Origin: Microbacterium sp. CGR2 | GTDB lineage: Bacteria > Actinomycetota > Actinomycetes > Actinomycetales > Microbacteriaceae | Direction of reading: 5' to 3' | DNA length: 64,000 bases | Assembly: GCF_003626735.1 (NCBI RefSeq) | Contig: NZ_RBHX01000001.1 | Span: 3,534,001-3,598,000 of the forward strand | Part shown: in pieces, positions 27,190 through 36,104 of the stretch | How the letters are laid out: the number at the start of each line of letters is the position of its first letter | How positions within the stretch are numbered: the stretch's first letter is position 1 | Program-made: the position numbers and the translations under genes | The notes under the pieces: model-generated | The model's input: the letters and a program-made list of their open reading frames with translations, nothing else | What the model was told of the DNA's origin: nothing | The model's database searches: none

Positions 27190-28638
27190 GTGTCGAATTC
27201 CCGCATCACCAGACCGTCGCCGACCGCGACCGGTGGAACCGCAGGCCGCGGGTTCCTCGCGCGCCTGACGGTGATCTCCACCCTCGGCGGTCTGCTCTTC
27301 GGCTACGACACCGGAGTCATCTCCGGTGCGCTGCTCTACATGCGCGACGACCTCGCGATGTCCACCGGCGAAGAGGCCTGGGTCGTCAGTGCGCTGCTGT
27401 TCCCCGGCGCCGCCTTCGGCGCCCTCCTGGGCGGACGCATCGCGGATGCGCTCGGCCGAAAGCGCAGTCTTCTCGTCTGCGCCGTCATCTTCCTCGTCGG
27501 CGCCATCGCGTGCGCGATCGCGCCGAACGTGACGATCATGGTGATCGCGCGCATCTTCCTCGGCTTCGGCGTGGGGGCGGCGGCCGTCGCCTGTCCGCTC
27601 TACCTCGCCGAGATGGCGCCAGCCGACAAGCGCGGTCGCATGGTGACGATCAACGAGCTCATGATCGTCACGGGCCAGCTGCTGGCGTTCGCGATCAACG
27701 CGCTGCTCGCCGTGCTCATCAGCGACACGCATGTCTGGCGCATCATGCTCGCCGTGGCATCCGTTCCCGCGATCATCCTTCTGGTCGGCATGCTCCTGCT
27801 TCCCGAATCACCCCGTTGGTTCGGAGCCCGTGGCCGTCTCGACGAGGCGCGACTCGTGCTCAGCAAGAGCCGCACGCCCGAAGAGGTCGAGACAGAGCTC
27901 GCCGAGATCGCACAGAACGCCACGGTCGAGGGAGACCAGCGTCGCCACGCGTGGCGCGCCCTGCGAGAAAACCGCTGGATGCGGCGACTCCTGTACGTCG
28001 GATTTGGCCTTGCCACCGTGCAGCAGGCCACCGGTATCAACACCGTCAACTACTACGCGCCGAGCATCCTCACCCAGACCGGTCTGGGTGACCAGGCCGC
28101 GCTGATCGCGACGATCGGCGTCGGGCTGACCAGCGTCACCATGACGATCGTGGGCATCTGGCTCATCGGCTTCGTCGGCCGGCGCCGGATGCTCGCCATC
28201 GGCTTCAGCGGCGTGGTGGGGTCGCAGATCGTGCTCGCGCTCGTCTTCCTCCTGCCGCCGTCCGACACGGTCAGCTACCTGATCCTCGCCGCCATGATGC
28301 TCTTCGTCGCCTTCGTGCAGGGCTTCATCGGCACCGTCGTCTGGCTGCTGCTGAGCGAGATCTTCCCGCTGGCGATCCGCGGACTCGCGATGGGGCTCGC
28401 CGTGTTCGTGCTCTGGACCGTGAACGCGTTCATCTCGTTCGTCTTCCCGCAGATCGTCGAAGGCATCGGTTCGACCTGGACGTTCGCGCTCTTCGCGGCG
28501 ATCAACGCCGTCTCGCTGTGGTTCGTGCTCACCCAGGTTCCTGAGACCAAGGGCCGCTCGCTCGAGACGCTCGAGACCGACTTCCGAACCCAGGCGATCC
28601 GCACCATCCCCCGCCGGGAGCGCCTCGCGGGTCGCTGA
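27190..28638 (+). CDS. MFS sugar porter, myo-inositol transporter (IolT-like)
   Basis: A 482-residue sugar-porter-family carrier. Diagnostic motifs are GYDTGVISGALLYM (helix 1), GRKRSLL, the PESPRW motif after helix 6, QQATGINTVNYYAP (helix 7), and the C-terminal PETKGRSLE. I choose GTG at 27190, which has AAAGGAG seven bases upstream; the in-frame ATG at 27052 would place coding sequence over the promoter and operators. Sugar porters of this type in actinobacterial iol clusters (IolT) import myo-inositol by proton symport. The gene faces the iol operon tail to tail. Confidence 0.88.
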   Translation: MSNSRITRPSPTATGGTAGRGFLARLTVISTLGGLLFGYDTGVISGALLYMRDDLAMSTGEEAWVVSALLFPGAAFGALLGGRIADALGRKRSLLVCAVIFLVGAIACAIAPNVTIMVIARIFLGFGVGAAAVACPLYLAEMAPADKRGRMVTINELMIVTGQLLAFAINALLAVLISDTHVWRIMLAVASVPAIILLVGMLLLPESPRWFGARGRLDEARLVLSKSRTPEEVETELAEIAQNATVEGDQRRHAWRALRENRWMRRLLYVGFGLATVQQATGINTVNYYAPSILTQTGLGDQAALIATIGVGLTSVTMTIVGIWLIGFVGRRRMLAIGFSGVVGSQIVLALVFLLPPSDTVSYLILAAMMLFVAFVQGFIGTVVWLLLSEIFPLAIRGLAMGLAVFVLWTVNAFISFVFPQIVEGIGSTWTFALFAAINAVSLWFVLTQVPETKGRSLETLETDFRTQAIRTIPRRERLAGR

Positions 28639-28649
28639 CCCGACGACAG

Positions 28650-28686
28650 AGGGGTGCGGCAGCCGGGATCCGGCAGCCGCACCCCT
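28650..28686 (+). terminator. rho-independent-like terminator of the transporter gene
   Basis: An 11-bp outer stem (AGGGGTGCGGC with its complement) extended by an inner GCCGG/CCGGC pair, followed by TTTCTTCT. It ends transcription of the IolT-like gene. Confidence 0.8.
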
Positions 28687-28720
28687 TTCTTCTGCGTCTG
28701 GGCAGCCCTGACGGCAAGAA

Positions 28721-28746
28721 GGCCCCTCCCGAGATCGGGAGGGGCC
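28721..28746 (-). terminator. terminator of the iol operon
   Basis: A near-perfect 12-bp inverted repeat (GGCCCCTCCCGA and complement). On the minus strand it is followed by TTCTTG. It lies 20 bases after the last iol gene stop and separates the convergent iol operon and transporter. Confidence 0.75.
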
Positions 28747-28766
28747 TCTGCCGTTTCAGCGTGCGG

Positions 28767-29633
28767 TCAGCCGATCAGCTCGCGCAGCTTCTGCAGCTGG
28801 AAGCGCGACACCTCGTCGGCGTGCTCATCCTCGGCGAACACGTTCGACACGATGAGGGCGTCGGCACGGTCGAAGTAGCCGGTCGCGCGCAGAGTGTCGA
28901 ACAGCTGCGTCCAGTCGACGTCACCGTCACCGATCCGCAGGTGCTGGTGCACGCGTGCCGCGTTTCCGGGAGGGTTCGAGATGTAGCGAAGGCCGTGCGA
29001 GCGGTTGTGGTCGAAGGTGTCCGCTGCGTATACGGCTCCCAGACGATCGCCGATCTCGGGGAGCAGAGTCGTCGCCCGGTCTCCGTAGTGGAATGTGTGC
29101 GATCCGACGTAGACGAATCCGACCGCAGACGAGTTGAGTCCGCGGATGACACGCCAGGCCTCGAGTCCGTCCTCGACGAAGTCGTCCGGGTGAGGATCGA
29201 TGTTCATCCGCACCCCCTCCTTCTCGAGGATCGGCAGCAGCTCCTCCATCGACCGGTAGAACGCAGCCTCACTGTCCTCCTGTCGCTCGGGGCGACCCGA
29301 GAACTCGGTGTTCAGCACGGGGACGTCGAGCGCGACCGCCAGCTCGATGATGCGGCGCATGTTGCGCACCGCGGCGACGCGCTGCACCTCGTCGGGTGAG
29401 GAGATCCGCTGCACCGGCAGCAGGGCCGGGATGCTCACACCGGCGTCGGCCGCACGCTTCTTGAGCGCGCCGACGAGCGCGTCATCCGCTTTCGGATACC
29501 GGAAGAACGGCGCGAAGTCGCCGTGCGGGGTCAGGTGCAGATGCTCGTACCCGAGCCGCGCCGCGACCTCCGGGAAGTCGAGGAGCGCGTGATCGTGGTG
29601 GTACGGAGTGGGGTCGAGCGCGATGCGGACCAT
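28767..29633 (-). CDS. TIM-barrel sugar isomerase/epimerase of the iol operon
   Basis: A 288-residue xylose-isomerase-like TIM barrel (AP endonuclease 2 superfamily), related to IolE/IolI/IolH. Metal-ligand-type segments include NTEFSGRPE, NIDPHPDDF, VGSHTFHYG and ADTFDHNRSHGLRY. ATG 29633 is used; the longer frame upstream covers iolG. It is the last gene of the iol operon, 17 bases after iolG. It most likely isomerises or epimerises an inosose or a sugar product of the pathway. Assignment to IolH or IolI is not secure. Confidence 0.85.
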   Translation of the reverse strand: MVRIALDPTPYHHDHALLDFPEVAARLGYEHLHLTPHGDFAPFFRYPKADDALVGALKKRAADAGVSIPALLPVQRISSPDEVQRVAAVRNMRRIIELAVALDVPVLNTEFSGRPERQEDSEAAFYRSMEELLPILEKEGVRMNIDPHPDDFVEDGLEAWRVIRGLNSSAVGFVYVGSHTFHYGDRATTLLPEIGDRLGAVYAADTFDHNRSHGLRYISNPPGNAARVHQHLRIGDGDVDWTQLFDTLRATGYFDRADALIVSNVFAEDEHADEVSRFQLQKLRELIG

Positions 29634-29650
29634 GTCGATTCCTTCGGGTT

Positions 29651-30664
29651 TCAGGCGTAGAACGCGGGACGCTCGGCGGCTTCGACGGGAACGATACCGC
29701 CCTCGAGCGCCTTGACCCCGGCCTCGCAGGCGAGGGCGACGAGGTAGCCGTCCCAGGCATTCGGCCCGTCGACGAGCCGGCCGTCGGTGACCGCGTTCAC
29801 CCAGCGCTGGATCTGACCGTCGTACGCCTCGGCGAACCGCGTCGTGAAGCTCATGTGGTCCGTGATCGAGAACTGTCCGTCTCGCCACTGCTGCAGGCCA
29901 GACGGCTGTCCGATGCGGGCAATGCCCTTCTCGAACACGGCCTCGGTGCCGACCTGGTACCCGAACTGCACGCTGACGTTCATCTCGACATCGACGAGCA
30001 CGCCGTTCTCGAGTTCCATGATCACGAGGATGGGCTCGCGCAGGTGCTCGGGCGTGAGGGTGTTGCGTCGCGGGAACTTGATCTCGACCGACTTCACGCT
30101 CGAGCCGGCCAGCCACGGGATGACATCGAACTCATGGACGACAGAGTCGGTGATGAGCATCGTCTGCGTGTAGCTGTCGGGCACCGACGGGTTGCGGTGG
30201 ACACCGCGCACCATCACGAGGTCGCCGGCGTCGCCGGACGCGATCAGCTCGCGCAGTGCCGCGTACTCCGGATCGAAGCGTCGCATGAAGCCGATCTGGA
30301 TGTGCGGCCTCTCGAGCTTCTGCTCCCGCTGAAGGATCTCCCACGAGGTGGCGGAGTCGGGCGTGAGCGGCTTCTCGCAGAGGATCGGCAGGCCGGCCTC
30401 GAGCGCGGGGATCAGGACGGGCGCGTGGAACTGGCCCGGCGTCGCGATCAGCACGGCGTCGAGCGCATCCGCGGCGATCGCGTCCTCGACACGGCTGAAA
30501 GTGGCAGCGCCGGGGGCCTTCTCGGCGGCGGCGGCCGCGCGCCCGGCGTCCGGCTCGACGATCGCCGAGACGACGGCTCCGGAGATGCGGTGCGTGATGC
30601 GCGCGATGTGATCGGCGCCCATGAGTCCGGCGCCGACGACGCCGATACGGAGGTCAGTGGTCAT
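29651..30664 (-). CDS. iolG: inositol 2-dehydrogenase (Gfo/Idh/MocA family)
   Basis: A 337-residue NAD-dependent oxidoreductase with Rossmann motif GVVGAGLMGADH and CEKPLT near residue 95. The later segment HEFDVIPWL, carrying the catalytic-type Asp/His, is typical of myo-inositol dehydrogenases. It oxidises myo-inositol to scyllo-inosose, the first pathway step. ATG 30664 is used. It lies between iolE and the TIM-barrel gene. A scyllo-inositol or chiro-inositol preference cannot be excluded. Confidence 0.9.
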   Translation of the reverse strand: MTTDLRIGVVGAGLMGADHIARITHRISGAVVSAIVEPDAGRAAAAAEKAPGAATFSRVEDAIAADALDAVLIATPGQFHAPVLIPALEAGLPILCEKPLTPDSATSWEILQREQKLERPHIQIGFMRRFDPEYAALRELIASGDAGDLVMVRGVHRNPSVPDSYTQTMLITDSVVHEFDVIPWLAGSSVKSVEIKFPRRNTLTPEHLREPILVIMELENGVLVDVEMNVSVQFGYQVGTEAVFEKGIARIGQPSGLQQWRDGQFSITDHMSFTTRFAEAYDGQIQRWVNAVTDGRLVDGPNAWDGYLVALACEAGVKALEGGIVPVEAAERPAFYA

Positions 30665-30689
30665 GAGTTCGATACTCCAGGAGGTGAGG

Positions 30690-31637
30690 TCAGTGGATGC
30701 GGGCGAGGTGCGTGCATCCGAAGATGTGCTCACGCGTGCGCTGTGCAATGGGGAACGGGTAGTCGACGTCGCAGCCGTACATGTCCTGCTCGACGATCGC
30801 GAAGATGTCCGGGTCGATCGCCGCGACCGCTTCGATGATCGGTCCGAGGTCCGGCACGCCGTGCGGCGGTTCGATCATGATGCCCTGCGTGACCGCATCC
30901 GCGAACGGCACATCGTTCTTGAGCACGTCGAAGAGCAGCGAGGTGTCGACCTGCTTGAGGTGCAGATAGCCGATGCGTTCGGGGCGCTCCTGGATGAGCT
31001 TGACGTTGTCGCCGCCGTAGTAGGCGAAGTGGCCGGTGTCGAGGCACAGGTTGGTGTACCGCTCGTCGGTCTCGTCGAGGAAGCGCACGACCTCGCGCGT
31101 GGTGCCGATGTGGCTGTCCGCGTGAGAGTGGAACTGCTGCTTCACACCGAACTCCTCGAGCAGCGCCTTGCCCAGCCGATCGTGCCCTGCGGCCAGCTTC
31201 TTCCACTGCTCGTCCGAGAGCGTGCGCGACTCGAGCACCTCGCTGGTCGCATCGCTGCGCCACAGGTCGGGGATGACGACGAGGTGCTCGGCGCCCAGCT
31301 TCGATGCGAGTCCGGCGACGGCGAGCGCCTGGTCCCAGGCGCGCTGCCACTGGTCGTCGCCCTTGTGGAAGCCGGTGAACACGGTGCCGGCGGAGAGCTT
31401 GAGCCCGCGCGAGCCGAGTTCGTCTTCGAGCTGATGGGGGTCGGTCGGCAGGTATCCGTACGGGCCGAGCTCGATCCACGAATACCCGGCCGCGACGACC
31501 TCGTCGAGGAAGCGCTGCCAGGGAACCTGCTTCGGGTCGTCCGGGAACCAGACGCCCCAGGAATCCGGAGCGGTGCCGATGCGCAGACCCGGGTTGGCGC
31601 CTGCGGCCGCGGAGGCGGCGGTGGTGGTGTCAGTCAT
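30690..31637 (-). CDS. iolE: myo-inosose-2 dehydratase
   Basis: A 315-residue TIM-barrel enzyme with strong IolE features: TAPDSWGVWF at the start, ELGPYGYLPTDP, FHSHADSHIGT, LCLDTGHFAYYGGD and VEQDMYGCD. It dehydrates scyllo-inosose to 3D-(3,5/4)-trihydroxycyclohexane-1,2-dione. ATG 31637 lies 18 bases after the iolD stop, within the iol operon. Confidence 0.95.
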   Translation of the reverse strand: MTDTTTAASAAAGANPGLRIGTAPDSWGVWFPDDPKQVPWQRFLDEVVAAGYSWIELGPYGYLPTDPHQLEDELGSRGLKLSAGTVFTGFHKGDDQWQRAWDQALAVAGLASKLGAEHLVVIPDLWRSDATSEVLESRTLSDEQWKKLAAGHDRLGKALLEEFGVKQQFHSHADSHIGTTREVVRFLDETDERYTNLCLDTGHFAYYGGDNVKLIQERPERIGYLHLKQVDTSLLFDVLKNDVPFADAVTQGIMIEPPHGVPDLGPIIEAVAAIDPDIFAIVEQDMYGCDVDYPFPIAQRTREHIFGCTHLARIH

Positions 31638-31655
31638 GTCAGTTCTCCGTTGAAG

Positions 31656-33569
31656 TCAGCCGAGGAGCGGACGCTGGTGCGCCTGCTGTGCGAGGTAATC
31701 CGCGCGCGCCTGCTGGGTGCTGGCGAGCGTGGAGACCTCGGGGACGGGGACGTCCCACCATCCGTCGCCGTCCGGCGCGTAGATGAGGGGGTCGCTGTTG
31801 ATGTGGATGAAGGTCGAGGTCGCCGACGCCTTCGCCACGGCGATCGCCGCAGAGAGGTCGTCGATCGCCGATGCCCCGGGCTCGACCTCGATGACGTCGA
31901 GACCGTAGCTCCGCGCGTTGGCAGCGAGGTCCACGGGGAGCATCTGCTCTCCCTGGAAGTTGCGTGCCTCGGGGTCGTACTCGCGATACCAGGTGCCGAA
32001 GCGCTCGGAGCCCACAGTCTCTGACAGATGGCCGATCGACGCGTAGCCGTGGTTCTGGATGAGCACGAAGATGACCTTGATGCCCTCGGCGACCGCCGTC
32101 ACGAGCTCGGTGTTGAGCATCAGGTACGAGCCGTCTCCGACCATGACGATGACATCGCGGTCGTCGCCGTCGGCGAGCAGACCGCGCTTCGCGCCGATTC
32201 CGCCGGCGATCTCGTATCCCATGCACGAGAACGCGTACTCGACGTGATAGCCGAGGGCGTCGCGCACCCGCCAGAGCTTGTGCAGGTCTCCCGGGAGCGA
32301 GCCTGCGGCCTGGACGATGACGTCCTCGGGTGCGGATGCCGCCTGCACCGCTCCGACGATCTCCGGCTGCCCGGGGAGCGCGAGCCCCGAGGGCGCGAAG
32401 GCCGCGTCGACGCTCGCATCCCACGACGCCTTTTCGCGCGCGATGCGCTCGGTGTACTCGGAGGTGATCTCCCACCCCTCGAGCTCGATGGCGAGTTCAC
32501 TCAGCGCTTCGCGAGCATCCGCGATGACCGGCAGCTGCGAGCCGTGCTTGTAGGCGTCGAACGACGCGATGTTGATGTTGACGAACACAACATCGGGGTT
32601 CTGGAAAGCAGTTCGGGATGCGGTGGTGAAGTCGCTGTACCGCGTGCCGATGCCGATCACGACGTCGGCCTCCGCCGCGATGCGGTTCGCTGCCAGAGTG
32701 CCCGTGGCGCCCACGCCGCCGAGGTACTGCGGGTGATCCCAGACGAGCGAGCCGCCACCGGCCTGCGAGGTGCCGACGGGGATGCCGGTCGCCTCGACGA
32801 GCGTGCGCAGATGATCTTCCGCACCGGCGTAGAGCACGCCTCCTCCGGCGACGATGAACGGACGCTGCGCCGAGCGGATGGCGGCGACCGCACGAGCGAG
32901 CGCCGCGCGCTCCGGCAGCGGTCGCCGGACATGCCATTCACGATCCTGCAGGAACTCCAGCGGCACGTCGATGCGCTCGGCCTGCACGTCCTCCGGCAGC
33001 GCGATCGTCACGGCGCCGGTCTGCACCGGATCGGTGAGCGCGCGCATCGCACCGAGGGCGATCGAGTACAACTGTTCCGGCCGCTGAACGCGGTCGAAGA
33101 ACACCGAGAGCGGGCGGAAGGCATCGGTGACCTGGATGCCGGGGTCATGGGGATGCTCGAGCTGCTGCAGCACGGGATCGGCGACACGGGTGGCGAACGT
33201 GTCGCTCGGAAGCAGCAGCGCCGGCAGACGGTTCGACGTCGCGAGGGCTGCTGCGGTCAGCATGTTGGCGGCGCCGGGGCCGACCGATGCGGCCGACGCG
33301 AGCGTGCTGCGGCGACGATGCATCCGCGCATAGCCCACCGCCTGGTGCACCATCGCCTGCTCGTTGCGCGCCTGGTAGTAGGGCATCAGCGCCGGCTGCT
33401 CGACGTTGTACTGCTTGAGCGCCTGGCCGATTCCGGCGACGTTGCCGTGCCCGAAGATGCCGAACATCCCGGCGACCGTGCGCTCGCGGATCTCGCCGTC
33501 GACCGTCCACTGGTGCCCGAGGAACTCGACCAGCGCCTGGCTGACTGTCATCGTCTTCGTGTTCGCCAT
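31656..33569 (-). CDS. iolD: 3D-(3,5/4)-trihydroxycyclohexane-1,2-dione acylhydrolase
   Basis: A 637-residue ThDP enzyme of the acetolactate synthase superfamily. The N-terminal domain has FGIFGHGNVAGIGQAL; the C-terminal ThDP motif GDGSYLMLNTELVTA runs on to QNHGY. It opens the inositol ring to 5-deoxy-D-glucuronate. Its ATG shares one base with the iolB stop (TGATG), indicating coupled translation. Length is normal. Confidence 0.95.
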   Translation of the reverse strand: MANTKTMTVSQALVEFLGHQWTVDGEIRERTVAGMFGIFGHGNVAGIGQALKQYNVEQPALMPYYQARNEQAMVHQAVGYARMHRRRSTLASAASVGPGAANMLTAAALATSNRLPALLLPSDTFATRVADPVLQQLEHPHDPGIQVTDAFRPLSVFFDRVQRPEQLYSIALGAMRALTDPVQTGAVTIALPEDVQAERIDVPLEFLQDREWHVRRPLPERAALARAVAAIRSAQRPFIVAGGGVLYAGAEDHLRTLVEATGIPVGTSQAGGGSLVWDHPQYLGGVGATGTLAANRIAAEADVVIGIGTRYSDFTTASRTAFQNPDVVFVNINIASFDAYKHGSQLPVIADAREALSELAIELEGWEITSEYTERIAREKASWDASVDAAFAPSGLALPGQPEIVGAVQAASAPEDVIVQAAGSLPGDLHKLWRVRDALGYHVEYAFSCMGYEIAGGIGAKRGLLADGDDRDVIVMVGDGSYLMLNTELVTAVAEGIKVIFVLIQNHGYASIGHLSETVGSERFGTWYREYDPEARNFQGEQMLPVDLAANARSYGLDVIEVEPGASAIDDLSAAIAVAKASATSTFIHINSDPLIYAPDGDGWWDVPVPEVSTLASTQQARADYLAQQAHQRPLLG

Positions 33570-34501
33570 CAGTGCCGACCATCCTTGTCGTTCTCGTTGT
33601 CGTTCTCATACGGCAGCCGGGAGTCGAACTCCTGGCCGTCCCAGGTGTCGCGGACCCATGCGTGCGCGGGGTCATCGCTGATCAGCCACGTGCGCTCGGC
33701 GTCCGGGCCTGCCATCACGTTGAGGTAGTAGAGGTCGTACCCAGGGGCGGCGACGGCCGGGCCGTGATAGCCATAGGGCACGAGTGCGATGTCACCGGTG
33801 CCGACCATCGCGTTGATGTCGATCTCGCCGGCGGGCGAGGAGTACGTGCTGAACATCCCGAAGGCGCCATCGGCCGCGTCCGGGTCGCCACCCGAACGAG
33901 AGGGGGCGCTCTCGAAGTAGTAGATCTCCTCAAGACGCGACTCGTGCCCGGGCTGGTGCTCGTCATGCTTATGTGGAGGGTAGGACGACCAGTTCTCGGC
34001 CGGCGTGATGACCTCGCACACGATCAGCCGAGCGGCATCGAGCGCCTGGGGCGTGCCGAAGTTGTGCACCTGGCGGCTCGACCGGCCCGCACCTCGCAGT
34101 TCGACCGGGGTCTCCTCCGCCGTGATGTACTTCCAGTCGCGCCGCTCGGTCGTGGGCGCCTCGGTGACCGCGACGCGGCCCTCACCGCTGATGGTCGCCG
34201 TCGTGCCGATCGACAGGAAGAGCACGTCGGTGGGGCCGTCGAAGACCGAGGCCCGACCGTGCAGCCGCGTGTGCCACTCGCCGGGGTGGTGATGGTGGGC
34301 GACGCGGAACGACCCGGCCAGCGGCACGATGATGCGCTCGACATCGCGTGCCGTGAGCTCGAGTTCTTCGCCGTCCGCCAGCTCGGCGATGCGGATGCCC
34401 GTGTGCTCCCAGCCCTCGAGCGACGCGTCGACGACGCTCTGCCACCCGTCTCGTGCGAGTGCGCCGCGTCGGTGGAACCAGCGATCTTCTGTGGTGCTCA
34501 T
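33569..34501 (-). CDS. iolB: 5-deoxy-glucuronate isomerase
   Basis: A 310-residue bicupin. The metal-binding cluster PPHKHDE and, downstream, LEEIYYFE are present, as in IolB proteins. It isomerises 5-deoxy-glucuronate to 5-dehydro-2-deoxy-gluconate, the IolC substrate. The gene is separated from the upstream dehydrogenase by a 60-base spacer that contains a strong hairpin, and is fused at its end to iolD. Confidence 0.95.
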   Translation of the reverse strand: MSTTEDRWFHRRGALARDGWQSVVDASLEGWEHTGIRIAELADGEELELTARDVERIIVPLAGSFRVAHHHHPGEWHTRLHGRASVFDGPTDVLFLSIGTTATISGEGRVAVTEAPTTERRDWKYITAEETPVELRGAGRSSRQVHNFGTPQALDAARLIVCEVITPAENWSSYPPHKHDEHQPGHESRLEEIYYFESAPSRSGGDPDAADGAFGMFSTYSSPAGEIDINAMVGTGDIALVPYGYHGPAVAAPGYDLYYLNVMAGPDAERTWLISDDPAHAWVRDTWDGQEFDSRLPYENDNENDKDGRH

Positions 34502-34521
34502 CTTCGTGCTCTCAGAGGAAT

Positions 34522-34553
34522 GGATGCCGCCCGCTCCCCCGCGGGCGGCATCC
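34522..34553 (-). terminator. hairpin between iolA and iolB
   Basis: A perfect 13-bp stem (GGATGCCGCCCGC and complement) with a six-base loop. There is no U-tract after it on the transcribed strand. It probably acts as a message-stabilising or partial attenuation element inside the operon. Confidence 0.6.
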
Positions 34554-34561
34554 GGAACGGG

Positions 34562-36082
34562 TCAGTTGTTCTGCGGGAATCCGAGGTTGATCCCACCGTG
34601 GGTGGCCGGGTCCAGCCAGCGGCTGGTGATCGCCTTCTCGCGAGTGAAGAAGTCGAACCCGTGCACACCGTACGCCTTGGCGTCGCCGAAGAGCGAGGCC
34701 TTCCATCCGCCGAACGAGTGGTAGGCGACCGGCACGGGGATCGGCACGTTGATGCCGATCATGCCGACCTCGACCTCGCTCTGGAAGCGGCGGGCCGCAC
34801 CGCCGTCGTTCGTGAAGATCGCCGTGCCGTTGCCGAACTCGCCCGAGTTGATGAGGTCGAGTCCCTCCTGGAACGTCTGCACGCGGACCACGGAGAGCAC
34901 GGGGCCGAAGATCTCCTCGGTGTACGCGCGCGATGTGGTGGGGATGTCGTCGATCAGAGTCGGTCCGAAGAAGAACCCGTCCTCGTGTCCGTCGACCTTC
35001 AGGCCGCGGCCGTCGACGACGATCTTCGCTCCATCCGCCTCGGCGATGTCGACGTACGACGAGACCTTGTCGCGGTGCACGTCGGTGATCAGCGGGCCCA
35101 TGTCGGGCTCGACGCCGTCGACGCCCGCACCGTTTCCGATGCGCAGCGTGGCGATGCGCTCGGAGACCTTCGCGATCAGCTCATCCGCGACGGGCTCGAC
35201 GGCCAGCACGACCGAGATCGCCATGCAGCGCTCGCCTGCGGCACCGTAGCCGGCGTTGACGGCCTGATCGGCGACGAGGTCGAGATCGGCATCCGGGAGC
35301 ACCAGCATGTGGTTCTTCGCGCCGCCGAGGGCCTGAACGCGCTTGCCGTTCTTCGACGCGGTCTCGTAGATGTACTGCGCGATGGGGGTCGATCCGACGA
35401 AGGAGATCGATTGCACGACCGGGCTGTGCAGCAGGCCGTCGACCGCGAGCTTGTCGCCCTGCAGCACGGTGAAGACGCCATCGGGAAGACCGGCTTCCTT
35501 CCAGAGCTGGGCGAGCCAGAGTGCTGCGGACGGGTCCTTCTCACTGGGCTTGAGAACGACGGCGTTGCCGGCGGCGATGGCGACGGGGAAGAACCACATC
35601 GGCACCATGGCCGGGAAGTTGAACGGGCTGATGATGCCGACGACGCCGAGCGGCTGCTTGAGCGAGTAGACGTCGACGCCGGTCGAGGCGTTCTCGCTGA
35701 AGGCGCCCTTGATGAGATGCGGGAAGCCCGTGGCGAGCTCGACGACCTCCTGGCCGCGCAGGATCTCACCCATGGCATCGGAGACGACCTTGCCGTGCTC
35801 CGCCGTGATGATCTCGGCGAGTTCGCGTTTGCGCGCGTTCAGCAGCTCCCGGAACGCGAAGATCACATTCTGCCTCTTCGCGATCGAGTAGGTCTTCCAG
35901 ACCTGGTACCCGCGCTGGGCGGACTCGATCGCGGCATCGATCTCGGCCTGGTCGGCGAGCGCGACATGGGCCGAGACCGCGCCGGTCGCGGGGTTGTAGA
36001 CGGGGGCGGTACGGCCGCTGTTCGAGGTGCTCTCGGCGCCGTCGATCCAGTGCGAGATGACGCGGGGTTCCGTGGTGCTCAT
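34562..36082 (-). CDS. iolA: CoA-acylating methylmalonate-semialdehyde dehydrogenase
   Basis: A 506-residue aldehyde dehydrogenase of the MmsA/IolA group. The catalytic Cys is in GAAGERCMAIS, the NAD-binding GSTPIAQYIY segment is seen, and the end SFGGWKASLFGD is typical. It converts malonate semialdehyde to acetyl-CoA and CO2, the last step of inositol use (and methylmalonate semialdehyde in valine use). ATG 36082 is used. It sits between the aldolase and iolB. Confidence 0.94.
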   Translation of the reverse strand: MSTTEPRVISHWIDGAESTSNSGRTAPVYNPATGAVSAHVALADQAEIDAAIESAQRGYQVWKTYSIAKRQNVIFAFRELLNARKRELAEIITAEHGKVVSDAMGEILRGQEVVELATGFPHLIKGAFSENASTGVDVYSLKQPLGVVGIISPFNFPAMVPMWFFPVAIAAGNAVVLKPSEKDPSAALWLAQLWKEAGLPDGVFTVLQGDKLAVDGLLHSPVVQSISFVGSTPIAQYIYETASKNGKRVQALGGAKNHMLVLPDADLDLVADQAVNAGYGAAGERCMAISVVLAVEPVADELIAKVSERIATLRIGNGAGVDGVEPDMGPLITDVHRDKVSSYVDIAEADGAKIVVDGRGLKVDGHEDGFFFGPTLIDDIPTTSRAYTEEIFGPVLSVVRVQTFQEGLDLINSGEFGNGTAIFTNDGGAARRFQSEVEVGMIGINVPIPVPVAYHSFGGWKASLFGDAKAYGVHGFDFFTREKAITSRWLDPATHGGINLGFPQNN

Positions 36083-36104
36083 GGGTGTTCCTTCGAGGTT
36101 CAGG

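Noticed and set aside
30621..32024. Open frames on the plus strand across iolE and iolD
   Set aside because: They are shadows of iol genes with full sets of catalytic motifs.
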